A DNA stretch of 64,000 nucleotides. It comes from Acidiphilium rubrum. GTDB taxonomy: Bacteria; Pseudomonadota; Alphaproteobacteria; Acetobacterales; Acetobacteraceae. Within the stretch, counting starts at the first letter, position 1. Every line of letters starts with the position of its first letter. Location of the stretch: positions 1 to 64,000 of the forward strand of contig NZ_FTNE01000016.1 of assembly GCF_900156265.1 (NCBI RefSeq). Direction: 5' to 3'. The notes beneath the pieces are model-generated. The model did no database searches. It had not been told where the DNA came from and saw nothing but the letters and a program-made list of their open reading frames with translations. Shown piece after piece: positions 19,141 to 27,978 of this stretch. The translations under genes were made by a program, and so were the position numbers.

Positions 19141-19886
19141 GCATGACCCCGCCAATCGCACCCGAACGGGCCGCCGTCCGCCCCGATCCACGCGGTGAGA
19201 AAAAAACGGGCTCGCTGCTGACCAGCGAGGGCATTCTGGCCGCACTCAGCCGCACGCGCGAAGAACAGCGCGCCGTGCTGGGACGCCACCGCCGCGCGGT
19301 GTCGATTTTCAAATATACGCTGCCAGCCCTGGCCGCGGTGCTGATCACCGCGCTGGCCGTGCTGCCCAACCTGCGCAACGGCGCTGCGATCGGCCGGATT
19401 TCATACAAGAAACAGGCGATTGCGGCCGGCGCGCCGCTTTCGCGCATGAGCACGGCGCGGTATCGCGGTGTGGATGCGCAGGGCGAGAAATTCACCATCA
19501 CGGCGCAGCGCGTCATCCAGGTCACGCAGGACCGGCTGAACCTGGTGGCGCCAAAGGGCGACCTGACCACCAAATCCGGCAATTGGCTGATGCTGAACGC
19601 GCGCCACGGCTTGTATCACCAGAACAGCCAGTTGCTCGATCTGGCCGGCAAGGTGACGCTGTACCGCCAGGACGGCACGATCCTGCACACCAGCCGCGCC
19701 GCGATCGATATCAAGGGCGGCTCGGCCAAGGGCTCCGATCCGGTCAAGGCGTTCGGCCCGTTCGGCACGCTGCACGCGCAGGATGGCTTCGTTGCGACCA
19801 ATCATGGCAGCGATATTCTGTTCAAGGGCGCTTCGCACGTGGTGCTTGATCAGGTTGCGGTTCCGGCCGTTGGGGGCGGATCGTGA
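19137..19886 (+). CDS. lptC: LPS export ABC transporter periplasmic protein LptC
   Basis: 249 residues from a GTG that overlaps the kdsD stop; an ATG at 19143 is also possible. It has a cytoplasmic lead of about 55 residues, one membrane helix (FKYTLPALAAVLITALAVLPNL) and a periplasmic LptC beta-jellyroll region (ARYRGVDAQGEKFTITAQRV through LDLAGKVTLYRQDGT). LptC joins the LptB2FG transporter to the LptA bridge that carries LPS across the periplasm. The long cytoplasmic lead is unlike the E. coli protein but usual in Rhodospirillales. Its stop overlaps the lptA GTG. Confidence 0.9.
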   Translation: MSMTPPIAPERAAVRPDPRGEKKTGSLLTSEGILAALSRTREEQRAVLGRHRRAVSIFKYTLPALAAVLITALAVLPNLRNGAAIGRISYKKQAIAAGAPLSRMSTARYRGVDAQGEKFTITAQRVIQVTQDRLNLVAPKGDLTTKSGNWLMLNARHGLYHQNSQLLDLAGKVTLYRQDGTILHTSRAAIDIKGGSAKGSDPVKAFGPFGTLHAQDGFVATNHGSDILFKGASHVVLDQVAVPAVGGGS

Positions 19887-20953
19887 CGGTAAGGCAAGGC
19901 AAGGACTGCTTTTTTGTAAAAAAGCAGCAAAAAACTTTTATTAATCTGGGGCACGGGCGGTTTCATCGTCACGGACTCATGGTTGGAAAGTTTTTTTGCT
20001 TCTTTTTTTCCAAAAAAAGAAGTGCTTCCTTCCGTCTCTTTCTGGCGTTCGCAGCACCCGTAGCCGCCCAAGCCCAATCCCTCGGCTTCGACGGCGGGTC
20101 CGGCCCAACACCGGTGCCGATCAACATCACCGCGAGCAACGGCATCGCCTGGAACCAGACGGCGCACACCGTGACGGCGATGGGCAGCGCCCAGGCCGTG
20201 CGCGGCAAGGTGACGGTGACGGCTAACCAACTGGTCGCGCATTATCAGCCGAAAACGGGCACCTTGCCGCCCGCGACCAAGCCCGCCGCGACCGATGGCG
20301 GGCTGGGCGGGCTCGATTCCGGCTCGTCGCAGATCACGCAGCTCGATGCCGTCGGCAATGTGCATATTTTCACCGCGACCGATCAGGCGTTCGGCGATCT
20401 TGCGGTGTTCCATATGGACCGGCACGAATTGGTCCTGACCGGCAAGCACCTGAAACTGACCACGCCGACCGACACTGTGACCGCGCGCGATCAGATCCAG
20501 TATTGGTCGCAGGAGCGCAAGGCGGTGGCGATCGGCGACGCGCTGATCGTGACGAACGACCAGCGCTCGATCGCGGCCGATACGCTGACCGGCTATTTCG
20601 TCGCGGCCGCGCCGCCGGGTGTCGCGACGGCGGACCCATCGTCCGATCAGGCGAGCAAGCTGCGCAAGGTGGTTGCGGTCGGGCATGTCGTGGTGCGGAC
20701 GGCGACCGATATCGCGACCGGTGAACACGGCGTGTATCATCCGGCGACCGGCATCGCGATCCTGACCGGCGATGTGCATATCACGCACGGACCGAACGAA
20801 TTGGCCGGGCAGCGCGGCCAGGTGAACATGAAGACCGGCATCGCGACACTGATGGCGACCAAGGGCCATCGCGTCGAGGGCATGGTGCTGCCCAATTCCG
20901 CCCCTGGACCTGCCGCGAAGTCGCCGCAATCCGCGCGGAAACCGGGTTCATGA
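19883..20953 (+). CDS. lptA: LPS transport protein LptA with element-encoded N-terminal extension
   Basis: 356 residues from the GTG that overlaps the lptC stop (GTGA). The mature region is an OstA/LptA domain (ASNGIAWNQTAHTVTAMGSAQAVRGKVTVTANQLVAHY and later GDVHITHGPNELAGQRGQVNMKTG). It should form the periplasmic LPS bridge. Residues 7-48 are encoded by a full AT-rich repeat element (19900-20030), giving an odd Phe/Lys-rich stretch (CFFVKKQQKTF, FFCFFFSKK). The hydrophobic core of a signal peptide follows at about 50-65 (FRLFLAFAAPVAAQAQ). An internal ATG at 19979 would keep the signal sequence but has no good ribosome site. The overlap with lptC makes the GTG plausible. Its stop overlaps lptB (ATGA). 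Confidence 0.88.
   Translation: MTVRQGKDCFFVKKQQKTFINLGHGRFHRHGLMVGKFFCFFFSKKRSASFRLFLAFAAPVAAQAQSLGFDGGSGPTPVPINITASNGIAWNQTAHTVTAMGSAQAVRGKVTVTANQLVAHYQPKTGTLPPATKPAATDGGLGGLDSGSSQITQLDAVGNVHIFTATDQAFGDLAVFHMDRHELVLTGKHLKLTTPTDTVTARDQIQYWSQERKAVAIGDALIVTNDQRSIAADTLTGYFVAAAPPGVATADPSSDQASKLRKVVAVGHVVVRTATDIATGEHGVYHPATGIAILTGDVHITHGPNELAGQRGQVNMKTGIATLMATKGHRVEGMVLPNSAPGPAAKSPQSARKPGS
19900..20030 (+). repeat. AT-rich double-hairpin element, full copy inside lptA
   Basis: The left hairpin is CTGCTTTTTT/AAAAAAGCAG (19906-19927) and the right one CTTCTTTTTTT/AAAAAAAGAAG (19999-20022). Inner arms and core are as in the other copies but more diverged. It lies in frame between the start codon of lptA and its signal-peptide core. 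It is the only copy inside an operon rather than at a gene's 3' end. Confidence 0.88.
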
Positions 20954-21741
20954 ACGAGCAATCGCGCGTCAGCGAGGGCGGGTATCGGGAGCCGGCCGGT
21001 ATGATTTCGATCCCATCGGGGACGGGGCTGGTGGCGACCGGTCTTGGCAAGAGTTTTCGCAAACGCCCGGTGGTGCGCAACGTGTCGGTCACGCTGCGGC
21101 GCGGCGAGGTGGTCGGGCTGCTCGGGCCGAACGGCGCGGGCAAGACGACGACGTTCTACATGATCGTCGGGCTGATCCAGCCGGATACCGGCTCGATCGT
21201 GCTGGATGGCGCGGATATCTCGACCCTGCCGATGTATCGCCGCGCCCGCCTGGGGGTTGGCTACCTGCCGCAGGAGGCGAGCGTGTTTCGCGGCCTGACG
21301 GTGGAGCAGAACATCATGGCGGCGCTGGAAGTGGTCGAAGACGACCGCGACCGGCGCGATGCGATGCTGACCGAGTTGCTGGCGGAATTCAGCATTCTGC
21401 ACCTGCGGCGCACCCCGGCCGTCGCGCTGTCGGGCGGTGAACGCCGCCGCGTCGAAATCGCCCGCGCGCTCGCCACCGGCCCCAGCTACATCCTGCTCGA
21501 TGAACCGCTGGCCGGTATCGATCCCATCGCGGTCGGTGAAATCCGCGACATGGTCACCCAACTCAAGGACCGCGGTCTCGGCGTGGTGATCACCGACCAT
21601 AATGTGCGCGAGACGCTCGAAGTGATCGACCGGGCCTATATTTTGCACGATGGGCAGGTTTTGATGGAGGGCCTGCCGGATGAGGTTGTCGCGCATCCGG
21701 ATGTGCGGCGGGTTTATCTCGGGGATCGGTTTATTCTGTAA
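20950..21741 (+). CDS. lptB: LPS export ABC transporter ATP-binding protein LptB
   Basis: 263 residues. Walker A GPNGAGKTT (59-67), Q-loop in GYLPQEASVFR, signature LSGGERRRVEIARAL, Walker B YILLDEP, and ITDHNVRETL with the switch His. It energises extraction of LPS from the inner membrane as a dimer with LptF/LptG, whose genes are not in this window. About 25 residues precede the usual start of the family. The ATG overlaps the lptA stop. In many alphaproteobacteria rpoN follows lptB. Here a half hairpin element and a convergent gene follow. Confidence 0.97.
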   Translation: MNEQSRVSEGGYREPAGMISIPSGTGLVATGLGKSFRKRPVVRNVSVTLRRGEVVGLLGPNGAGKTTTFYMIVGLIQPDTGSIVLDGADISTLPMYRRARLGVGYLPQEASVFRGLTVEQNIMAALEVVEDDRDRRDAMLTELLAEFSILHLRRTPAVALSGGERRRVEIARALATGPSYILLDEPLAGIDPIAVGEIRDMVTQLKDRGLGVVITDHNVRETLEVIDRAYILHDGQVLMEGLPDEVVAHPDVRRVYLGDRFIL

Positions 21742-21744
21742 AAG

Positions 21745-21780
21745 AAGGGTTCTTTTTTGTAAAAAAGAACCAAAAAACTT
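21745..21780 (+). repeat. AT-rich element, left half only
   Basis: The hairpin GGTTCTTTTTT/AAAAAAGAACC (21748-21771) is followed by AAAAAACTTTT. There is no core and no right half. It lies three bases after the lptB stop, between convergent genes, where a terminator would be expected. Confidence 0.8.
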
Positions 21781-21787
21781 TTACTCG

Positions 21788-22696
21788 TTATCTTGCAAAT
21801 AATTGGTCTGTGGTGTTCGAGATGTAGATCTCGTGGCGGGCGGTCAGATTGTCGCCGATCACCAGACGATTGTCGATCTGCGCCAGATGACCACCGACGG
21901 CAATGATCGGGTGATGCCAGACGAGCCCGCCGAAGATGAGCGTCTTGAAGCGGTACAGTTTTGCGATGAAGATCTGGTTGCCGACGCCGCTGTATTTCCG
22001 CTCCCCCACGATCTGTGGATGCTCCGCCGCGAGGCCGGAGGCGTGGAACAGGTATTCCGACAGAAAACTGCTTGCCGCACCGGTATCAAGAATCGCGGTC
22101 AGGCGATGACCATCCAGCGTCACCGGGAATTTCGGTGCGCCATTGCCCGCCTTGCCGAAATCGACCGGGTGTAGCGCACCGCTCCATGGTACGATCGTGC
22201 CGCAATCGAACGTATCGACCAGAAAGACCTGCTGCGCCGGCAGGTCGATGTCGATATCGTAATAACGCAGGATGTCGTTGCCGATCAGGCCGCCGAGATG
22301 CCGCCCATCAGGCAGTTTGTGGTCCGACAACGCGAGCACGGGCAGCAGGATCTTGCTGCCGCGCGCAGCACCGAGTTGAAAATCGCGCACCGTCGCGACC
22401 GAGGTGAACGTCGACCCGCCCGCTCCGGCGACCAGCAGCGATTTGCTGGCCTCGACCGGCAGATTGAGCGCGGTGGCGACCGACGGTGTCACGCTGGAAA
22501 ACGCGCCACCGGTATCGATCATGATATCCACCGGCAATCCGTTCATCCGCGCGCGGACGATCGGCATCGGGCTGTTCGGAAAGGCGGTGTTGAGCAGGGC
22601 AACCGGCTTGGGTTTGCACACGCCCGATGAAGCACAACCGCCCAAAGCCAGCATCATCACGATACCAGCCAGCACAAAAGCAAAATTCACAAACAT
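21788..22696 (-). CDS. Putative lipoprotein with two retropepsin-like aspartyl protease domains
   Basis: 302 residues. A lipobox (ALGGC, Cys21) follows an N-terminal hydrophobic helix, so the protein is probably a membrane-anchored periplasmic lipoprotein. It has two aspartyl-protease cores: IMIDTGGAFSSVTPS (Asp61) and AILDTGAASSFLS (Asp204), each followed by a hydrophobic-hydrophobic-Gly segment (GGLIGNDIL; LIFGGLVW). The arrangement resembles a pepsin-like pseudodimer built from two retropepsin-type halves. The substrate is unknown. A run of seven G lies directly before the ATG on the coding strand. Confidence 0.75.
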   Translation of the reverse strand: MFVNFAFVLAGIVMMLALGGCASSGVCKPKPVALLNTAFPNSPMPIVRARMNGLPVDIMIDTGGAFSSVTPSVATALNLPVEASKSLLVAGAGGSTFTSVATVRDFQLGAARGSKILLPVLALSDHKLPDGRHLGGLIGNDILRYYDIDIDLPAQQVFLVDTFDCGTIVPWSGALHPVDFGKAGNGAPKFPVTLDGHRLTAILDTGAASSFLSEYLFHASGLAAEHPQIVGERKYSGVGNQIFIAKLYRFKTLIFGGLVWHHPIIAVGGHLAQIDNRLVIGDNLTARHEIYISNTTDQLFAR

Positions 22697-22775
22697 CCCC
22701 CCCTGATCGCAAACCGATTAGGGGGCGGAATGTTACGGTCCGTCCAATCACGTCACCGTGATCATGCGGCCGGCG

Positions 22776-24944
22776 TCAGGCGGCGGCTTTGGCCTCCCGG
22801 CGCCGGTCATGCAGGATGAATTCGGTATAACCGTTCGGCTGTGTGCGGCCCTTGAACACCAGGTCGCAGGCGGCCTGGAACGCGATGCCGTCGAAACCCG
22901 GCGCCATCGGCTTGTAGAGCGCATCGCCGGCGTTCTGGCCATCGACCACCGCGGCCATCCGCTTCATCGTCGCCATCACCTGCGCCTCGGTGACGATGCC
23001 GTGGTGCAGCCAGTTGGCGATGTGCTGGGCGGAAATCCGCAGGGTCGCGCGGTCTTCCATCAGCGCCACGTTATGAATATCGGGCACTTTCGAGCAGCCG
23101 ATGCCCTGGTCGATCCAGCGCACCACATAGCCGAGAATGCCCTGCGCATTGTTGTCGAGCTCCTGCTGAATATCGTCCGGCTGCCAGTTCGGCCGGCCGG
23201 CCAGCGGGATCATCAGCAGATCATTCAGCGATCCCATCGGGCGGGATTTCAGCTCGGCCTGGCGGGCAGCGATATCGACCATGTGGTAGTGCAGCGCATG
23301 CAGCGTCGCCGCGGTGGGCGATGGCACCCAGGCGGTGTTCGCGCCGGCGCGCGGATGGCCGATTTTCTGCTCGAGCATCGCGGCCATCGCATCCGGGGCC
23401 GCCCACATGCCCTTGCCGATCTGGGCGTGGCCGGGCAGGCCGCAGGCGATGCCGATATCGACGTTGCGATCCTCGTAGGATTTGATCCAGGGCGTGTTCT
23501 TGATCTCGTTTTTGCGGATCATCGGGCCCGCTTCGATCGAGGTGTGGATTTCATCGCCGGTGCGGTCGAGAAAGCCGGTGTTGATGAAAAAGATGCGGTG
23601 CTGTGCCGCCTCGATACAGGCGGCGAGATTGGCCGAGGTGCGGCGTTCCTCGTCCATGATACCCATTTTGATCGTGTTCGCCGGCAGATGCAGCAGGGTT
23701 TCCACCGCACCGAACAACGCATCGGCGTAAGCGACTTCATCCGCGCCATGCATCTTGGGCTTGACGATGTAAATCGACCCGGCGCGCGAGTTTTTGACCC
23801 CCGTGGTGCGCTTGATGTCGTGCAGGCCGCACAGCGCTGTCACCACCAGATCGAGCATGGTCTCGGGAATCGGGTTGCCGGCTGCATCGAGCACGGTGTC
23901 GGTATAGATATGGTGCCCGACATTGCGGATCAGCATCAGCACCCGGCCGGGCAGTGCGAACTCGGTGCCATCCGGCGCGGTGTAGACCCGATCGGCGGCG
24001 AGGCGGCGGGTGAAGCGCGTGCCGCCTTTTTCGACCTGCTCTTCGAGCGTGCCGTTCATCAGACCGAGCCAGTTGCGATAGACCAGCACCTTGTCCTCGG
24101 CATCCACCGCGGCGACGCTGTCCTCGGCATCCATGATCGAGCTGATCGCGGATTCGATCACCAGATCGGCGATGCCGGCCGGATCGGTCTTGCCGATCGT
24201 GTTGGTCGCATCGATCACGATTTCGACGTACAAATTGTGGTTGCGCAGCAGGATCGCGGTCGGCTTTGCCGGATCGCCGCGGTAGCCGGCGAATTGCGCG
24301 CCGTGCTTGATGCCGGTTTCACCGCGTTCCAGCACGATCGCGAGATGGCCGTTATGGATGTGATAGCCGCGCGCCTCCTTGTGGCTGCCGACCGAGAGCG
24401 GAAAATTCGCATCGAGAAACGCGCGCCCGCGTGCAACCACGGCGGCACCGCGCTTTTCATTATAGGTCTTGCCGCGCGCCTGACCATCGGATTCGGCGAT
24501 CGCATCGGTGCCGTAGAGCGCATCGTAAAGGCTGCCCCAGCGCGCGTTGGCGGCGTTCAGCGCGTAGCGCGCGTTCATCACCGGCACCACCAGCTGCGGA
24601 CCGGCGATGGTGGCGATTTCCGCATCGACCGTGCTGGTGCTGACCGCAAACGTCGAAGGCTCCGGCTGCAGATAGCCGATTTCACGCAGGAACGCCTGAT
24701 ACGCCGCCTGATCGATCGGCTGCGCCTTGTGGGTGCGATGCCACTGATCGATCGCGGTCTGCAAACGGTCACGCTCGGCCATCAGCTCGGCATTGCGCGG
24801 CGCGTGCTTGGCGATCAGCGCGCTGAAACCGTGCCAGAATTCGCTCGGCTCGAGCCCGGAGCCGGGCAGAGCTTCGGAGGCGATGAACTGGTGCAGCGGT
24901 GCGGCAATTTTGATGCTGCCGGCATCGATATAGGTTTGGCTCAT
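22776..24944 (-). CDS. glcB: Malate synthase G
   Basis: 722 residues from the ATG at 24944. Condenses glyoxylate with acetyl-CoA to malate in the glyoxylate or glycolate pathways. Length and landmarks fit isoform [80 protein letters not shown] and the C-terminal [18 protein letters not shown]. An in-frame ATG at 24959 and longer starts exist; 24944 matches the usual MSQTYIDAG-type beginning. It is a single gene. No isocitrate lyase or glc genes are nearby. Confidence 0.96.
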   Translation of the reverse strand: MSQTYIDAGSIKIAAPLHQFIASEALPGSGLEPSEFWHGFSALIAKHAPRNAELMAERDRLQTAIDQWHRTHKAQPIDQAAYQAFLREIGYLQPEPSTFAVSTSTVDAEIATIAGPQLVVPVMNARYALNAANARWGSLYDALYGTDAIAESDGQARGKTYNEKRGAAVVARGRAFLDANFPLSVGSHKEARGYHIHNGHLAIVLERGETGIKHGAQFAGYRGDPAKPTAILLRNHNLYVEIVIDATNTIGKTDPAGIADLVIESAISSIMDAEDSVAAVDAEDKVLVYRNWLGLMNGTLEEQVEKGGTRFTRRLAADRVYTAPDGTEFALPGRVLMLIRNVGHHIYTDTVLDAAGNPIPETMLDLVVTALCGLHDIKRTTGVKNSRAGSIYIVKPKMHGADEVAYADALFGAVETLLHLPANTIKMGIMDEERRTSANLAACIEAAQHRIFFINTGFLDRTGDEIHTSIEAGPMIRKNEIKNTPWIKSYEDRNVDIGIACGLPGHAQIGKGMWAAPDAMAAMLEQKIGHPRAGANTAWVPSPTAATLHALHYHMVDIAARQAELKSRPMGSLNDLLMIPLAGRPNWQPDDIQQELDNNAQGILGYVVRWIDQGIGCSKVPDIHNVALMEDRATLRISAQHIANWLHHGIVTEAQVMATMKRMAAVVDGQNAGDALYKPMAPGFDGIAFQAACDLVFKGRTQPNGYTEFILHDRRREAKAAA

Positions 24945-25049
24945 AAAGGGGGTCTCCATCCGTTGCGGTGGTTTTGGCCAAACGCCGGGCGCTTGTCGAG
25001 TGGGCGGGACCTGCGGGCTGACAACCTCCTCTTGCAACCGTGATTTTAC

Positions 25050-25064
25050 GAACATATAGTGAAC
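25050..25064. promoter_or_regulatory. Candidate LexA (SOS) box
   Basis: GAACATATAGTGAAC is GAAC-N7-GAAC, the reverse complement of the alphaproteobacterial LexA site GTTC-N7-GTTC. It lies 22-36 bases upstream of the radical SAM gene, where a repressor would cover the promoter. The glcB gene is on the other side. Confidence 0.75.
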
Positions 25065-25085
25065 AAATGATTGATGGTCCGATCG

Positions 25086-26300
25086 ATGGATGAAGCGCTC
25101 GACACAAAACTACGAATTCTGGCCGATGCCGCGAAATACGATGCCTCCTGCGCCTCGTCCGGCGGCAAAAAACGCGCGGCGGGTAAAAACGGCATCGGCT
25201 CGACCACCGGCTCGGGCATCTGCCATTCGTACACGCCCGATGGTCGCTGCATTTCGCTGCTGAAAATCCTGCTGACCAATTACTGCCTGTTCGACTGCGC
25301 CTATTGCATCAATCGCCGCTCCTCGAACACGAAACGCGCCCGCTTCACGGTGGCGGAGGTGGTTTCCCTCACCATCGGTTTTTACAAGCGCAACTATATC
25401 GAAGGGCTGTTCCTCTCGTCCGGCATCATCCGATCGCCCGATTACACGATGGAGCAGATGATGCTGGTGGCGAAAACCCTGCGCAACGAGCACGGGTTCG
25501 CCGGCTACATCCATCTCAAAACCATCCCCGAGGCGAATCCCTGGCTGATCGAGCAGGCCGGGCTGTTCGCGGATCGGCTGTCGATCAATCTCGAATTGCC
25601 GCTCCAGAAAAGCCTCGAAGATCTCGCCCCCGAAAAGAATACCGCGACCATCAAGACCGCGATGGGGCAGATGCGCGAACGCATCATCGAGGCAAAAGAG
25701 GAACGCCGGCATTTCGCGCCAGCCGGGCAGAGCACGCAATTGATCATCGGCGCCGATACCGCAACCGACGACGTCGTGCTCACCACCAGCGCATCGCTGT
25801 ACAAAAACTACGCGCTCAAGCGGGTCTATTATTCGGCGTTCAGTCCGATCCCGGAGGCAAGCCGGTTCCTGCCCGCGAAATCGCCGCCGTTGCAACGCGA
25901 ACACCGGCTGTATCAGGCGGACTGGCTGCTGCGCTACTACGGCTTCACCGTGCCCGAAATCACCGAAGGCGGCGATGCCAGTATGCTCGACCTCGACATC
26001 GACCCGAAACTCGCCTGGGCGCTGAAGCACCGCGCGCTGTTTCCGGTCGATGTGAACACCGCGCCGCGCGAAATGCTGTTGCGGGTGCCGGGGCTGGGCA
26101 CAAGGGCGGTCGATAAAATCCTCGCCGCACGCCGGCACATGCGCCTGCGGCTCGATGACATCGCCCGCCTGACCAGCGGGCTCAAACGACTGCGACCGTT
26201 CCTGATCACGCTCGATCATCGCCCCACCCGGCTGATCGACCGCGCCGATCTGCGCCAGAGCCTGATCGCACCGCCGGTGCAACCGAGCCTGTTCGATTGA
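25086..26300 (+). CDS. Putative DNA modification/repair radical SAM protein
   Basis: 404 residues. The radical SAM cluster motif CLFDCAYC (Cys67, Cys71, Cys74) lies behind a conserved N-terminal [19 protein letters not shown] segment. The TIM-barrel region carries GLFLSSGI and SINLELP. The C-terminus has a helix-hairpin-helix stretch ([20 protein letters not shown]) that suggests DNA contact. This matches the family that is nearly always next to a UdgX-type uracil-DNA glycosylase. The chemistry is unknown. The start at 25086 gives the family-like beginning; ATG 25074 or TTG 25071 are alternatives. A LexA-like box lies upstream. The stop overlaps the next gene (TTGA). Confidence 0.9.
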   Translation: MDEALDTKLRILADAAKYDASCASSGGKKRAAGKNGIGSTTGSGICHSYTPDGRCISLLKILLTNYCLFDCAYCINRRSSNTKRARFTVAEVVSLTIGFYKRNYIEGLFLSSGIIRSPDYTMEQMMLVAKTLRNEHGFAGYIHLKTIPEANPWLIEQAGLFADRLSINLELPLQKSLEDLAPEKNTATIKTAMGQMRERIIEAKEERRHFAPAGQSTQLIIGADTATDDVVLTTSASLYKNYALKRVYYSAFSPIPEASRFLPAKSPPLQREHRLYQADWLLRYYGFTVPEITEGGDASMLDLDIDPKLAWALKHRALFPVDVNTAPREMLLRVPGLGTRAVDKILAARRHMRLRLDDIARLTSGLKRLRPFLITLDHRPTRLIDRADLRQSLIAPPVQPSLFD

Positions 26301-27706
26301 ACACAGCCGTCACCCTCGCCGCCGGCGCCGACCAGGACGGATTTCGCCTCGCAGTCCGGCGCCTGCTCGCCGCCGATATCGCGCCGGATGCGGTGGTCTG
26401 GGGCACGCCGGATGCGGGCGATCTGTTCGGCGGCAGCCTCGCGGGCGATGCGCCACCGGTCATGCTGCCGCGGGCGCTCGCTGCGATGATCACGCCGGTG
26501 GTCTGCCATCGTGACCCCGAACGCTACGCGCTGCTGTATCGGCTGATCTGGCGGATGCGCCATGGTGAGCCTGAGCTGCTGGCCAACCCGGCCGACGCGC
26601 TGGTCCGCCGCCTCGAGATGATGCGCAAAGCCATCCGCCGCGATCTGCACAAAATGCACGCCTTCGTGCGGTTTCGCGAAACCATCGGACCCGATGGCAC
26701 GGCACGCTACATCGCCTGGTTCGAGCCGGATCATTACATCGTCGAAGCGACGGCGGGGTTCTTCGTCGAACGATTCCGCAGCATGATCTGGGCCATCCTG
26801 ACCCCGGTCGGCTCGCTGTTCTGGGATACCGAACGCCTCGCCATCGGCGGCCCAGGCACCAAAGACCACCTGCCGGCCGATGACGCGTTCGAAGCCGGCT
26901 GGTGCAGCTATTACGAAAGCATCTTCAATCCCGCACGGCTCAACACGGTCGCGATGCGCAGCGAAATGGCCGGCAAATACTGGCACAACCTGCCCGAAGC
27001 GCGCCTGATCCCGGCCCTCGTGCGCGGCGCACCGGAGCGGCTGCGCGATATGGTCGCACGCGAAGCCACCACCCCGATCCACCGCGACCCCGCGCTGGCG
27101 GTGGCCGCAATGGCCAAGCAAAACCCGAAAACCCTCGCCGATCTCAACCGCATCATCGCCGCCGCCCCCAGCCTCGTACCAGGCGCAACCCGCGCGGTGC
27201 TCGGCGAAGGCCCGATCGGGGCGGCCATCATGCTGGTCGGCGAACAACCGGGCGATGCCGAAGACAACGCCGGCCGCCCCTTCGTCGGCCCGGCCGGCCA
27301 AATGCTCGATCGCGCCCTCGCCGAGGCCGGAATCGATCGCACCACCACCTACCTCACCAACGCCGTCAAACATTTCAAATACCAGCAACGCGGCAAACGC
27401 CGGCTGCACGCATCCCCCACCACCAGCGAAGTGAAACACTACCGCTGGTGGCTGATGCAGGAACTCGGCTTCGTGCAGCCCAAACTGGTCGTGGCCCTCG
27501 GCGCGACGGCTCTGCTCGCCCTCACCGGCCAGCCCCTGCCGCTGCTGCGCAACCGCGGCCCCATCAGTTTCGACGGCCAGGCCGGCTTCGTTACAACCCA
27601 CCCCGCCTACCTGCTGCGCCTGCCCGATCCCGCCACCCAACAAACCGCCTACACCGCCTTCGTCGCCGACCTCCAACACGCCCGGTCCCTGGCCTCCGCG
27701 TGTTAA
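26297..27706 (+). CDS. UdgX-type uracil-DNA glycosylase fused to an N-terminal DUF4130 domain
   Basis: 469 residues from a TTG overlapping the preceding stop. Residues ~1-255 form a DUF4130-like region (LYRLIWRMRHG, KMHAFVRFRE, WFEPDHYIVEATAGFFVERF). Residues ~290-469 form the glycosylase with GEQPGDAED (about 315-323) and the KRRLH motif (367-371). In UdgX the His of this loop (His371 here) forms a covalent bond with the abasic sugar after uracil removal. The usual motif is KRRIH, so Leu for Ile is a mild variation. With the radical SAM protein it forms a DNA-repair pair whose joint function is not established. Confidence 0.92.
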   Translation: MNTAVTLAAGADQDGFRLAVRRLLAADIAPDAVVWGTPDAGDLFGGSLAGDAPPVMLPRALAAMITPVVCHRDPERYALLYRLIWRMRHGEPELLANPADALVRRLEMMRKAIRRDLHKMHAFVRFRETIGPDGTARYIAWFEPDHYIVEATAGFFVERFRSMIWAILTPVGSLFWDTERLAIGGPGTKDHLPADDAFEAGWCSYYESIFNPARLNTVAMRSEMAGKYWHNLPEARLIPALVRGAPERLRDMVAREATTPIHRDPALAVAAMAKQNPKTLADLNRIIAAAPSLVPGATRAVLGEGPIGAAIMLVGEQPGDAEDNAGRPFVGPAGQMLDRALAEAGIDRTTTYLTNAVKHFKYQQRGKRRLHASPTTSEVKHYRWWLMQELGFVQPKLVVALGATALLALTGQPLPLLRNRGPISFDGQAGFVTTHPAYLLRLPDPATQQTAYTAFVADLQHARSLASAC

Positions 27707-27742
27707 CCTGATGCCTGCCGTCTTGGGGGGCGCTTTGGGTGA

Positions 27743-27939
27743 GCAAGGCGGGGGGCTTTGCCCCCTCGACCCCCACTAAGGGCGGAGCCCTTAGAACCCG
27801 CTAGTTTTAGGTAAGGGGAGGGCGATACAGGCCAGATCAGCGGAAAGTCCGAGGCAGCGCCCTCCCCTTACCTAAAACTAATGGATTTTAAAGGCTCCGC
27901 CTTTAACGGGGTCCAGGGGCAGAGCCCCTGGCCTTGCTT
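27743..27939 (-). repeat. GC-rich long-stem hairpin element, copy 2
   Basis: A 23-base perfect inverted repeat (27802-27824 and 27858-27880) encloses a 33-base loop. The flanks are the reverse complement of the flanks of copy 1 (9690-9938), including the AAAGGC/GCCTTT and CCAGGGGC/GCCCCTGG hairpins. The loop, however, reads in the same direction as in copy 1. It lacks the nested hairpin insertion of copy 1. It lies between convergent genes. Confidence 0.9.
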
Positions 27940-27978
27940 GCCCAACGCGCCACCCCCAAAACGGCAGGCATCGGGTTG

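Noticed and set aside
22758-25043. Plus-strand open frame of 761 residues
   Set aside because: It is the mirror of malate synthase G in a GC-rich genome. Composition is Arg/His/Asp-rich with no domain, while the minus strand encodes a complete well-known enzyme.
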